From IMG/VR virus record IMGVR_UViG_3300017788_000045, positions 1 to 44,674 of that record: a DNA stretch of 44,674 bases. One strand, written 5' to 3'. Positions 23,903-31,599 of this stretch are shown piece after piece (position 1 is the first letter of the stretch; each line of letters starts with the position of its first letter). Under the pieces are notes generated by a model, which worked only from the letters and a program-made list of their open reading frames with translations, was not told where the DNA came from and ran no database searches. Source of the stretch: a virus. A program made the position numbers and the translations under genes.

Positions 23903-24483
23903 AAACAACGACAACAAATTATTGCATGATCTGCGATGACTTTCTTGATGAAGAACAGCAGAATCTTATAATATCTAGAATAGATAATCCTAATTTTATA
24001 TGGACAGTTGCCTGCGACCACACTGTGGGGTATGACTTATCAAAAGAATTCGAAAATGACACGAGATTCAAAGAAACTCCTCAGCTGGTTTCTTTAGTTA
24101 TGACTGACAATAATCCTAGCTGTGTATTTCATCAAGATTTTACCAATGTACTAAAAACTTTTCTAGTTAAAAATAATTTTCGAGCAGAATTTATACACAG
24201 AATCAAGGTGAATAATCAAGAATTAGATCTATCATTCACAGACGATATGTTCAATACTCCGCATGTAGACTGGAATTTTCCTCACAATGTGATGTTATAT
24301 TATGCCATCGATTCTGATGGGGACACTGCGTTATTTGATCGCATAGACGGACATTTGACAATCGTCGAACGCATCACTCCTAGAAAAGGTAGAGCAGTCC
24401 TCTTTGATGGTCAAACCTTACATGCCGGAAGACCGCCGTCGACTAGTACTAGGAGGTTAATAATAAATTATAATTTTCGATGA
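23899..24483 (+). CDS. 2OG-Fe(II) oxygenase
   Basis: 194 residues. 'MFNTPHVDWNFPHNVMLYYA' gives H122 and D124, followed by 'DSDGDTALFDR', 'KGRAVLFDGQTLHAGRPP' with H175 and R185 or R186 for 2OG. The triad is complete. The N-terminal 'MICDDFLDEEQQNLIISRI' is the usual opening of this family. It ends the 18538-24483 operon and its stop abuts the end of the convergent HAD-like gene without any gap. Substrate unknown. Confidence 0.8.
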   Translation: MKTTTTNYCMICDDFLDEEQQNLIISRIDNPNFIWTVACDHTVGYDLSKEFENDTRFKETPQLVSLVMTDNNPSCVFHQDFTNVLKTFLVKNNFRAEFIHRIKVNNQELDLSFTDDMFNTPHVDWNFPHNVMLYYAIDSDGDTALFDRIDGHLTIVERITPRKGRAVLFDGQTLHAGRPPSTSTRRLIINYNFR

Positions 24484-25080
24484 TTACGAATATGTCGAAG
24501 ATACAGAAGATGCGAAATCGACTAGATTATTATATTCTTGGACTTTAACGTTATTAGTTAATTCAAAACTTTTAAATTTTAGATCTTTATTTGTTTCGCT
24601 TCGAATTATGACCGGAATGGCCTTCATTTTTGCAGCGCATTTGATATCTGCGGTTTCAACACCGATAAAATAAGATCCTTCCCAGACAATCTGCGATTCA
24701 TTTTGTGCTCTTTCGAACATTCCGGTGTTGGGTTTTACATAAGGATCATTTTTATCGGTAGAAGGTGCGTAGTAGGCATTTTTGATCTGGCCTCCTAGCT
24801 TCTGTATGAGATCTCTGGCAGATCCTAATATATTGTCAAAGTCCTGGATTTCGAGATTTTTGGTTCTCAAAGGAGGCTGACCTGATATTATTAAGAAATC
24901 ATAACCTTTCTGAGCCAGCATCTGTAGTCCTAGTTCTGCGCCTTCGGCGATCTTAAGCATGTTTCCAGGAGTAAAAGGTGTGCTATTATCGAAAATAACA
25001 CCAAATAAACTGATACCTATAGGTTTTTTCTTTGCACGGATTTTCCAAATTTCGTCAAAATACGCTTTATATCTTCCCAT
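24484..25080 (-). CDS. HAD-superfamily protein lacking catalytic aspartates
   Basis: 198 residues. The layout follows GmhB-like HAD phosphatases: strand 1 'PIGISLFGVIFDN', motif II 'DFLIISGQPPL', a loop with Lys 'YVKPNTGMFERA' matching RKPxPGM, and 'YFIGVETADIKCAAKMKAIP' matching GDxxxDIxAA. In motif I the expected D-x-D-G-V-I is S24-L-F-G-V-I, so both the nucleophile and the acid/base Asp are lost, and the first Asp of motif IV is Val. It should not be a normal phosphatase. A binding or regulatory role, or a changed chemistry, is possible. AGGAG precedes the ATG. Confidence 0.65.
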   Translation of the reverse strand: MGRYKAYFDEIWKIRAKKKPIGISLFGVIFDNSTPFTPGNMLKIAEGAELGLQMLAQKGYDFLIISGQPPLRTKNLEIQDFDNILGSARDLIQKLGGQIKNAYYAPSTDKNDPYVKPNTGMFERAQNESQIVWEGSYFIGVETADIKCAAKMKAIPVIIRSETNKDLKFKSFELTNNVKVQEYNNLVDFASSVSSTYS

Positions 25081-25100
25081 AAAAACTCCTCTTCATGTTT

Positions 25101-25108
25101 AATTTATC
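25101..25108 (-). promoter_or_regulatory. Weak late-promoter-like GATAAATT
   Basis: On the minus strand GATAAATT (one mismatch to NATAAATA) lies 20 nt before the ATG of the HAD-like gene, with AGGAG between. Tentative. Confidence 0.3.
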
Positions 25109-25140
25109 ACTTTTCTTATTCGTGATTCAAAATAATGAAC

Positions 25141-25148
25141 GATAAATA
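25141..25148 (+). promoter_or_regulatory. Late promoter GATAAATA
   Basis: Octamer 23 nt upstream of the ATG at 25172; the leader has only a weak purine run (GAAGAAA). Drives the fibre-like gene. Confidence 0.65.
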
Positions 25149-25171
25149 TATCATATAACTGCGAAGAAACT

Positions 25172-27280
25172 ATGTCGACAACACCTACATTTAATTTTTA
25201 TCGGGTTTTGCCTAGGGATGCCGCCTATCTAGATAGGAGATCCGGCAACAAAGGTGAAATTTTTTACGATTTCGATAATCAAACTTTACGTATCTTTGAC
25301 GGAACTCGGCAAGGCGGATTTTCCTTTATAACTGAAAACAATATAAGACAAGAACTAGTTGTAGCTGACATAGCTAAGGTAATCTTTGACTTTACCGTAG
25401 TTGCCCCGCAGATTGGCAACTCTGGAAACAAGTATCAGGTAGACGGAGAATATTGGCCGGAATTGACGATGGTCGTTGGATATACCTATGTATTCGACCA
25501 GTCAGATTTAACTAACGTTTTTTTTCCTAATCCTAACAATAGCACAGTTAATCCTCATCCCGTAAACTTTTCTGCTGATAACGCTAATGGAGCATTAGGC
25601 GGAGGTACTGCATACGTCGATAATGTTGTGTACCGGTTAAACGGAAAATCGGTTAGCAGATCTAGGTATAATGGCGTGGAATTTAATACTTCTACATCTA
25701 GGCAAGTATGGATAACTGTGACCAACGACACTCCTTCGACTTTATATTACCACTGTTATTATCATGTCAATATGGGGTCTTCGATTTCTATTTCAAATCC
25801 TGGAACAGGATCTAGTGGCATCGGAGACTTACAAGCCGGCACGGGTATTTCGATCGCTATCAGCGATGGTACTGCTACTATATCGAATTCGGGGGTGATA
25901 GATATCGAAGCAGGGTCGGGGATTTCGTTGGTTGTAAACCAAGGAGTTTACACTATAAATTCCACAGCATCGGCAGGAGATTTAGAGTTTTCTGGAAACA
26001 CTATAACATCCTCTGATAGCAGTGCTATTACTTTTATACCTGCTGTGAATTTTGAATCAGATGTCGTTATCGGTAATGAATTGGTATTTCCGGATGGCAG
26101 CCGACAGATCACAGCGACCCTGCAAGGACCAGAAGGACCAGAAGGGCCTCCCGGTGCCGGAGGTGCAGGAACCGGGGATGTTAGTTCGGTGCTAGGCGGT
26201 TATGTCAATAATGCCATAGTGAGATACAGCGGAACCAGCGGCAACAATATCAAAAACAGCACCGCGTCAATCAATGATGCCGGAGTTATCACTGCTTCTG
26301 GATTTTCTGGCTCTGGAACAACATTAACTAATCTAGATGCTGACAATCTAAGTTCAGGAACCCTACCAAATGCTCGTTTCCCAGCCACATTGCCTGCATT
26401 AAGTGGTGCGAATCTTACTTCTCTCAATGCCACGAATCTCGGATCAGGTACGGTTCCAGTCTTAAGATTAGGTACAGCAGGAACCAGAGACGCTACAACA
26501 TTCTTAAGAGGCGACAATACCTGGGCGGTGGTCGCAGGAGGCGGTGGAGCCTCTGATAGTTTTAGCACCATTGCTGTAGCTGGCCAATCAAGCGTGGTAG
26601 CAGATTCCAGCACAGATACATTGACCTTGGTAGCAGGCACAGGTATTACCATCACCACCAATGCGGGCACAGATACGATAACCATCACCAACAGTGGTAA
26701 TGCGTCTGATAGTTTTACTACCATAGCCGTCGCCGGTCAGAGCAATGTCGTGGCAGATTCCGCTACGGACACCCTGACACTGGCAGCAGGTACGGGCATC
26801 TCTATAACCACAAACGACAGCACAGACACTGTGACTATCACCAGCACCGTCAGCGCAGGAGTTACAGCATTTACTGGCCTGAGCGATTCTGCAGGAACTA
26901 CGGTAGATACGATCTACATGCCTGCCATAACCATGCTATCAGTGACCAATCAAGGTGCCAGTGCCTACAGATTCGATCAATACGGAACCACAGACAATCC
27001 TACCGTCTATGCCCTAAACGGAGCAACCATAGCATTCAAACTGTCAGTGTCCGGACATCCTTTCTTGATACAGACTGGAGCGGGCGCGAACTACAGTACC
27101 GGGCTGATTCATGTCTCTACCACTGGCGTGGTTTCTACAGGTTCGTCGGCCCAAGGCCAGACTTCTGGTACATTGTACTGGAAGATCCCTGACAGTATTT
27201 CCGGTGGATATCGTTATCAGTGTAGTGCTCATGTTGGTATGGTAGGTAGTATTAGTATAAAGAATTTTGCTTCGATCTAA
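25172..27280 (+). CDS. Virion fibre-like protein with collagen-like stretch and cupredoxin-like domains
   Basis: 702 residues. In order: an N-terminal attachment-like part 'RVLPRDAAYLDRRSGNKGEI'; a first cupredoxin-like domain (about 65-210) with H129, C195, H198 and M201 ('HCYYHVNMG'); a collagen-like run 'GPEGPEGPPG' near 319-328; fibre-type 'SSGTLPNARFPATLP' and 'FLRGDNTW'; two 51-residue tandem repeats at 460-561; and a C-terminal second cupredoxin-like domain with H629, C684, H687 and M690 ('CSAHVGMVGSISI'). Such mosaics are typical of tail or head fibres in marine T4-like phages. The copper-site spacing is C-x2-H-x2-M, not the classical C-x2-H-x4-M, so metal binding is uncertain. It ends convergently with a 4-base overlap. 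Confidence 0.75.
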   Translation: MSTTPTFNFYRVLPRDAAYLDRRSGNKGEIFYDFDNQTLRIFDGTRQGGFSFITENNIRQELVVADIAKVIFDFTVVAPQIGNSGNKYQVDGEYWPELTMVVGYTYVFDQSDLTNVFFPNPNNSTVNPHPVNFSADNANGALGGGTAYVDNVVYRLNGKSVSRSRYNGVEFNTSTSRQVWITVTNDTPSTLYYHCYYHVNMGSSISISNPGTGSSGIGDLQAGTGISIAISDGTATISNSGVIDIEAGSGISLVVNQGVYTINSTASAGDLEFSGNTITSSDSSAITFIPAVNFESDVVIGNELVFPDGSRQITATLQGPEGPEGPPGAGGAGTGDVSSVLGGYVNNAIVRYSGTSGNNIKNSTASINDAGVITASGFSGSGTTLTNLDADNLSSGTLPNARFPATLPALSGANLTSLNATNLGSGTVPVLRLGTAGTRDATTFLRGDNTWAVVAGGGGASDSFSTIAVAGQSSVVADSSTDTLTLVAGTGITITTNAGTDTITITNSGNASDSFTTIAVAGQSNVVADSATDTLTLAAGTGISITTNDSTDTVTITSTVSAGVTAFTGLSDSAGTTVDTIYMPAITMLSVTNQGASAYRFDQYGTTDNPTVYALNGATIAFKLSVSGHPFLIQTGAGANYSTGLIHVSTTGVVSTGSSAQGQTSGTLYWKIPDSISGGYRYQCSAHVGMVGSISIKNFASI
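26549..26854 (+). repeat. Two tandem 153-bp coding repeats in the fibre gene
   Basis: Copies 26549-26701 and 26702-26854 encode 51 residues each, opening ASDSFSTIAVAGQS and ASDSFTTIAVAGQS and ending in a TGITITTN/TGISITTN strand. DNA differs at many third positions, so the duplication is old or maintained by selection. Confidence 0.8.
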
Positions 27281-27549
27281 TATCGTCTAAGATTCTCGTA
27301 TTCCCTCAGTCTAAGATCTATCTTTTTTCTTAAATCGAATAATTTGGTTCTAGGATCATCTCCAGGGGTCGGCATTTTTGATCGCATAGCCAATAATTCG
27401 TGTTTCTTATCGATATCTTTAACTGTTGATACCATCTCGTTAAGTAATCCCATAAGGTCTGATTTTTGTTGCTCGTTTTGAATTTTTTCGATTCTAGTTT
27501 TAAAATTCGAATACTCGTTCAGAAATTTTTCATTTTGCGATAAAAGCAT
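27277..27549 (-). CDS. Small helical hypothetical protein
   Basis: 90 residues, strongly charged and probably coiled coil over the first 55 ('LLSQNEKFLNEYSNFKTRIE'), then a Pro-Gly break ('MPTPGDDPRTK') and a basic C-terminal helix. It overlaps the Nudix-like gene by 20 bases and is the last gene of the gp14-gp15 transcription unit. I do not recognise a family. A small structural or assembly role is guesswork from position. Confidence 0.5.
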   Translation of the reverse strand: MLLSQNEKFLNEYSNFKTRIEKIQNEQQKSDLMGLLNEMVSTVKDIDKKHELLAMRSKMPTPGDDPRTKLFDLRKKIDLRLREYENLRRY

Positions 27550-27934
27550 TTTCTAACTCCAATATAGTTTCTATTTTAATCTTAATAGTTTGATCATTCA
27601 ATGTATTCTTTAGTCCGCCATGAAGATTTTTCGGTAAGTGATCTAAAGAACTCCATGAGTAGGTTGATGCTACCTCGGTTAAAAATTCCTGTTCTACCAA
27701 GCAAACATAAGTCCCGTATTCAAAACCGTTGTCTTTTGATAGATAAAGCTCAATAGGAACAATTTTTCCTCTCCCGTAATTTTTAAGAAGATCTTCTGCA
27801 TCATCTAAGATAACAGTCTTTCTTGGAAAGGTAGGAACCGTCCAATATTGATTTTCTAAAATCAAAAAGATTCTTCCTGATTTTTTAGAAAGAAATAGTA
27901 AACCGGCACGCTGTTGCATACCTTTAATTATCAT
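27530..27934 (-). CDS. Degenerate Nudix-fold protein
   Basis: 134 residues. 'QQRAGLLFLSKKSGRIFLIL' and 'YWTVPTFPRK' match strands before a Nudix box, and the C-terminal 'YSWSSLDHLPKNLHGGLKNT' matches the end of Nudix proteins I associate with marine T4-like phages. The Nudix box itself (G-x5-E-x7-REVxEExGU) is gone: the segment reads 'TVILDDAEDLLKNYGRG' and has no REVEE-type metal-binding glutamates. Pyrophosphohydrolase activity is therefore unlikely. The gene overlaps gp15 by 4 bases (ATGA). Confidence 0.6.
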   Translation of the reverse strand: MIIKGMQQRAGLLFLSKKSGRIFLILENQYWTVPTFPRKTVILDDAEDLLKNYGRGKIVPIELYLSKDNGFEYGTYVCLVEQEFLTEVASTYSWSSLDHLPKNLHGGLKNTLNDQTIKIKIETILELENAFIAK

Positions 27935-29427
27935 GCTTCGAGATCAAATCTCCAGTATCCTGGTGCATATTCGCCTTCGAATGCCTTGAGCCACTGTCCG
28001 TCTGTCCATCTGTACTTTATCAAGGTTCGAAGATTCTGTATAATAGTATTCCCTGATGCGGCAGACGGATTAAATATCACTTTCCACGATGCCCCATCCC
28101 ACTCTATAATACTATTAGCAGGTATAAATGGATCTGTACCGTTTAGATTCTTCCAGGCGTCTGGACCATCATACGGATCCCGGCTGCTACCGTCCGCAGG
28201 ATCTTGCCCATATTTTATTAAACCGCCACGATTAATACTAGGATTAACGTCATCTAACATTAGATATCTAACTCCTAGCGTTCTTCCATCGGGTCTAGAT
28301 AACGGGTTGAACTTATAAGGATCTACGATAGCATCAACGGTACCTTTGCTAGGCATCCCAGTAATCGAACTGGCTATCAGTGTATTTTGTGGTATAGTGT
28401 CTTGATCGAAACTTGCTACTATTATTGTAGGATCAACTGGGTTAACTGCAAACGTACCTGACATTTCATTTCCGGATGATTGTGTAAAGATAATTCTACT
28501 AGTTGCAGTATAACCTCCCAACAGTTCTAATATCTGATACCAATTTAATTTTCCGCCCACTTTGATATCTTTTTCTGGAATCTTCATCGCCTTTATAGTG
28601 GCCGGTGGATCGATTATAGACACATCGTAGTCATTAGACTGGCCGTTTTGACTTTTAAATAGCAGCACTCTAAATTTTTCAGAACCCCATACTGCTGTAC
28701 CGACCTGCTGATTAAAAATCAAACTATCGAGATCTACTATATTTCCTTCTTCAGAAAAAATGTTAGCTACTATGGATTTTACGATTCCTAATTTTTTAAC
28801 TTTAGCAGGAGGACTGATGTATATGGGGATTTCAAAATCCATGCTAAGGATGTCAATCTCTGATTCGGTCCCCACGGGAATAGATCTATTTGTAAAACCT
28901 ATTTGTTTTAGATCTACTACGGTTAAACTAGTCCAATCTAGGTAATTATCTGTGGTCTGTATTTCTAGGCTAGGATGGAACAACACTGCTATCTGTTCAA
29001 AAAATTGCAATTTCTGATCTACATTCGAAGTCCATATATCAGCTTTCATGGTCATTTTATATGGAGTAGGTAACAATCTTTCTACAGTATAGCTGCCTCC
29101 CTGATAGTTTTGATATTCAACTTCGCCGGTTTCTTCGTCTTGAGTGTAAGCTCGTTGTCTTACATTCACTTTGCTAACGAAGCTCGGATCAGATATTCGA
29201 CTCGTATCTAATTCTAATCCTGTAATATAGCAGGCGATACGAGGCACCGATGGCAATTTGTTTTCTGAGTTTTCTCTTATGAGAGTAGCTACTTGTCTGC
29301 TCATATCCCCATAAGTTACTGGTGCGGTTTTTAATTCTCCGTCGCCGGCCTGATATTTGAATCCTATGAAAATACGCATAAATTGAGTTACATATCTTCG
29401 TATTTGACCGTCGTAAAAATGTTCCAT
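27931..29427 (-). CDS. 15: Tail sheath stabilizer/completion protein, gp15-like
   Basis: 498 residues, against 272 in T4 gp15. The N-terminus 'EHFYDGQIRRYVTQFMRIFI' then 'APVTYGDMSRQV' parallels T4 gp15 (FYN-x-x-FRRY, then VPITY). 'LPSVPRIACYITGLELD' and 'LPTPYKMTMKADIWTSNVDQ' followed by 'FFEQIAVLFHP' match the later conserved blocks. gp15 caps the tail tube and sheath and joins the tail to the neck. The extra C-terminal 230 or so residues, beyond 'FEIPIYISPPAKVKKLG', are not in T4 and end in a WRFDLEA tail. The start overlaps the gp14 stop (TAATG). Confidence 0.7.
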   Translation of the reverse strand: MEHFYDGQIRRYVTQFMRIFIGFKYQAGDGELKTAPVTYGDMSRQVATLIRENSENKLPSVPRIACYITGLELDTSRISDPSFVSKVNVRQRAYTQDEETGEVEYQNYQGGSYTVERLLPTPYKMTMKADIWTSNVDQKLQFFEQIAVLFHPSLEIQTTDNYLDWTSLTVVDLKQIGFTNRSIPVGTESEIDILSMDFEIPIYISPPAKVKKLGIVKSIVANIFSEEGNIVDLDSLIFNQQVGTAVWGSEKFRVLLFKSQNGQSNDYDVSIIDPPATIKAMKIPEKDIKVGGKLNWYQILELLGGYTATSRIIFTQSSGNEMSGTFAVNPVDPTIIVASFDQDTIPQNTLIASSITGMPSKGTVDAIVDPYKFNPLSRPDGRTLGVRYLMLDDVNPSINRGGLIKYGQDPADGSSRDPYDGPDAWKNLNGTDPFIPANSIIEWDGASWKVIFNPSAASGNTIIQNLRTLIKYRWTDGQWLKAFEGEYAPGYWRFDLEA

Positions 29428-30806
29428 TATTCGTCTGCCTCTGGTCTAAGAGCCTTGCTTAGACTCTGTCTTTCTTTGATGACCTTTCCGTTAATTATAC
29501 CTGTGTTATTATTGTTGATAAACGTAGATTTTTGGTTCTGTCTGACGTCTTTGCCCTCAAACGGTGCTACCGCTCCAACATCACTAGAACCGAGATTGCT
29601 CATAGTCATTCTTAAATTGTCTTCTAATTTTACCCATCTATTTCCGTTATATCGAAAAAGACGATTGGGATGATAATCTGTCCGAAGAGCATATTGTCCC
29701 TTGATGGGATTGATCGGGAACGCGATACCGCTGCTGAATGCTGCACCATTTGGTGGAATACCGTCTCCTACTAGATAACCTTCATACCCGTTTTTTTCGG
29801 CCGACTGAAATTGGCTGCTGGCCGAAACCGACATGTATATTTCGTTTCCTTGGTCGTCGAGAAGAGGATTTCCATTCGCATCAGTGCTGGGAATAATAGT
29901 ATCTGCGGCACTGGCCAAAGATAGTTCGATATTTCCACTTTCGTCTTTTTGTATAGTATAAAATTTAGTAGTGTCATAACCGCTTTTTGGAACGTCTGCC
30001 TCGGCTTGGTCCAATACTGCTTTGGTGATCTGCATTTCTCTATTGTAAGTAGAAATGATATCTCTAAGGCTGTCAGCTAATTCAAAATAATCAGAGTCGG
30101 GAGGAGATATTCCAGATACTTCATCTACGATCACAGTGTAGTTTTTTCCGTCACTGCCTACTACCACATCATTTTTATAGTAGGTTAGATTTTCTTCCCA
30201 GACTCCTTTAAAGTTATCTTCGTCGGCGACCCTGTCTAAAATCTGTTTAAATTCTTGGCTATCTACTAATGGTTTGCATTTAGCTCTGTATAAATGCGGA
30301 TACCAGAGATTGCTGAATCCTTCGGCGGCCCTATTCACATCTTCTATGACATAAAATCTTTTAAGGGCGAATTGTAGATCGTTGAGAGCATGTTCATCTT
30401 TGAGATGAGGAAGTTCTATAACATCACCGCTGATTAGTTTTCTTCCTAATTTTTCTACTGTGTCGTTTATATGGAACGTGACAAAAACCGTATCATTTTG
30501 TAAAAATAAACCGAACTGACTCAGATTGAAATCAGCATCTTGAACATTATATACTCCCCTTAAAATATAAACATCAGGATCATATTTCCTGTCTCTATTT
30601 TCTAAAAAAAGAAGATCTTGTATCTGAAAAGGATCGGTGGTAGGATATTTAGGCTGGCTCGGAGAACCCTTTTCGGGGGTAAGAGTACCTAGATATTTGT
30701 GGATCAGCACATCTGTGCCCCCTACTTGGAACATTTCCCAAATAGTTTTATCTACGAATCTGTAATCGCTGGTTTTTTCTGGTCTATAGAGACTTAATCT
30801 TGGCAT
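29427..30806 (-). CDS. 14: Neck protein, gp14-like
   Basis: 459 residues, against 256 in T4. 'GGTDVLIHKYLG' near the N-terminus, 'FQIQDLLFLENRDRKYD', and 'LISGDVIELPHLKDE' followed by 'ALKRFYVIEDVNRAAEG' and 'LWYPHLYRAKCKPL' fit the gp14 pattern (IxGD-x-I-x-hP ... FEI-x-x-VE). gp14 forms the neck with gp13 and receives the gp15-capped tail. The extra length is a central and C-terminal insertion of low-complexity loops. It is co-transcribed with gp15 and diverges from gp13 across 34 bp. Assignment rests on motifs plus the gp13/gp15 neighbours. Confidence 0.65.
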   Translation of the reverse strand: MPRLSLYRPEKTSDYRFVDKTIWEMFQVGGTDVLIHKYLGTLTPEKGSPSQPKYPTTDPFQIQDLLFLENRDRKYDPDVYILRGVYNVQDADFNLSQFGLFLQNDTVFVTFHINDTVEKLGRKLISGDVIELPHLKDEHALNDLQFALKRFYVIEDVNRAAEGFSNLWYPHLYRAKCKPLVDSQEFKQILDRVADEDNFKGVWEENLTYYKNDVVVGSDGKNYTVIVDEVSGISPPDSDYFELADSLRDIISTYNREMQITKAVLDQAEADVPKSGYDTTKFYTIQKDESGNIELSLASAADTIIPSTDANGNPLLDDQGNEIYMSVSASSQFQSAEKNGYEGYLVGDGIPPNGAAFSSGIAFPINPIKGQYALRTDYHPNRLFRYNGNRWVKLEDNLRMTMSNLGSSDVGAVAPFEGKDVRQNQKSTFINNNNTGIINGKVIKERQSLSKALRPEADE

Positions 30807-30813
30807 AGTTATA

Positions 30814-30821
30814 TATTTACC
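30814..30821 (-). promoter_or_regulatory. Late promoter GGTAAATA
   Basis: On the minus strand GGTAAATA stands 7 nt before the gp14 ATG with no Shine-Dalgarno. Together with the plus-strand promoter 6 bp away it forms a compact divergent late promoter pair. Confidence 0.5.
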
Positions 30822-30827
30822 CGCTAC

Positions 30828-30835
30828 GATAAATA
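30828..30835 (+). promoter_or_regulatory. Late promoter GATAAATA, 5 nt before ATG
   Basis: Reads GATAAATA-CTGCT-ATG before gp13. The last 14 bases (TAAATACTGCTATG) are identical to those before the HNH-like gene on the other strand. Confidence 0.75.
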
Positions 30836-30840
30836 CTGCT

Positions 30841-31599
30841 ATGAACTCAAACGATCAAGATAAACAAGAAGTTTTTAATTATTGCAGATTAATGTTGGGC
30901 TCTGGAATGATAGATGTAGAGCTAGATCCAGAACATTATTCGATAGCACTAGAACGATCTCTTGCGGTTTTTAGACAACGATCTGACAATTCTGTAGAAG
31001 AAAGTTATGCATTTTTAACACTTACAGAAAGTGAAAATGATTATATACTTCCTTCAGAAATACAACAGGTAAGACAGATTTTCCGAAGGAGCGTGGGTAG
31101 CCGTACAGGCAATGGCACAGGAGGTACGGTTTTCGAGCCTTTTAATCTAGCCTATACTAATACCTATCTCCTTAGCTCTACGAATATGGGCGGACTTTTG
31201 ACTTACGAACTTTTTGCAGGCTATCAAGAACTAGTAGGTAAGATGTTTGGATCGTTTATAAACTTTACTTGGCATCCTCAGGCTCATAAATTAACTATTC
31301 ATCAGCGCCCAAGAGGCGACGAGCAGGTGATGCTACAGGTATACAATGTGAAACCCGATTTCGCTATAATCACAGACACATATGCAGGACAATGGATCAA
31401 AGATTATTCTTTGGCCAACTGCAAAATCATGCTGGGCCAGGCTCGCGAAAAATTCGCCAGTATCGCCGGACCGACGGGCGGCACAGCGCTTAACGGAGCT
31501 GCTATGAAAGCAGAAGGGCAGGCCGATATAGAAAGATTAACGCAAGAACTAGTAACACAGGTACCAGGTGGTTCGGGATACACCTGGATCAAAGGATGA
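30841..31599 (+). CDS. 13: Neck protein, gp13-like
   Basis: 252 residues, against 309 in T4. 'EVFNYCRLMLGSGMIDVELD' and 'YSIALERSLAVFRQRSDNSV' are the typical N-terminus of marine T4-like gp13, followed by 'YILPSEIQQVRQIFRR' and 'WHPQAHKLTIHQRPRGDEQV'. gp13 forms the head-tail connector ring with gp14. Residues near the C-terminus are Gly-rich. A late promoter lies 5 nt before the ATG, without a Shine-Dalgarno. It overlaps the following small gene by 4 bases (ATGA). Confidence 0.8.
   Translation: MNSNDQDKQEVFNYCRLMLGSGMIDVELDPEHYSIALERSLAVFRQRSDNSVEESYAFLTLTESENDYILPSEIQQVRQIFRRSVGSRTGNGTGGTVFEPFNLAYTNTYLLSSTNMGGLLTYELFAGYQELVGKMFGSFINFTWHPQAHKLTIHQRPRGDEQVMLQVYNVKPDFAIITDTYAGQWIKDYSLANCKIMLGQAREKFASIAGPTGGTALNGAAMKAEGQADIERLTQELVTQVPGGSGYTWIKG

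Noticed and set aside
5276-25080. Island as an integrated mobile element
   Set aside because: No integrase, transposase, terminal repeats or tRNA-like attachment site seen; genes carry phage late promoters.
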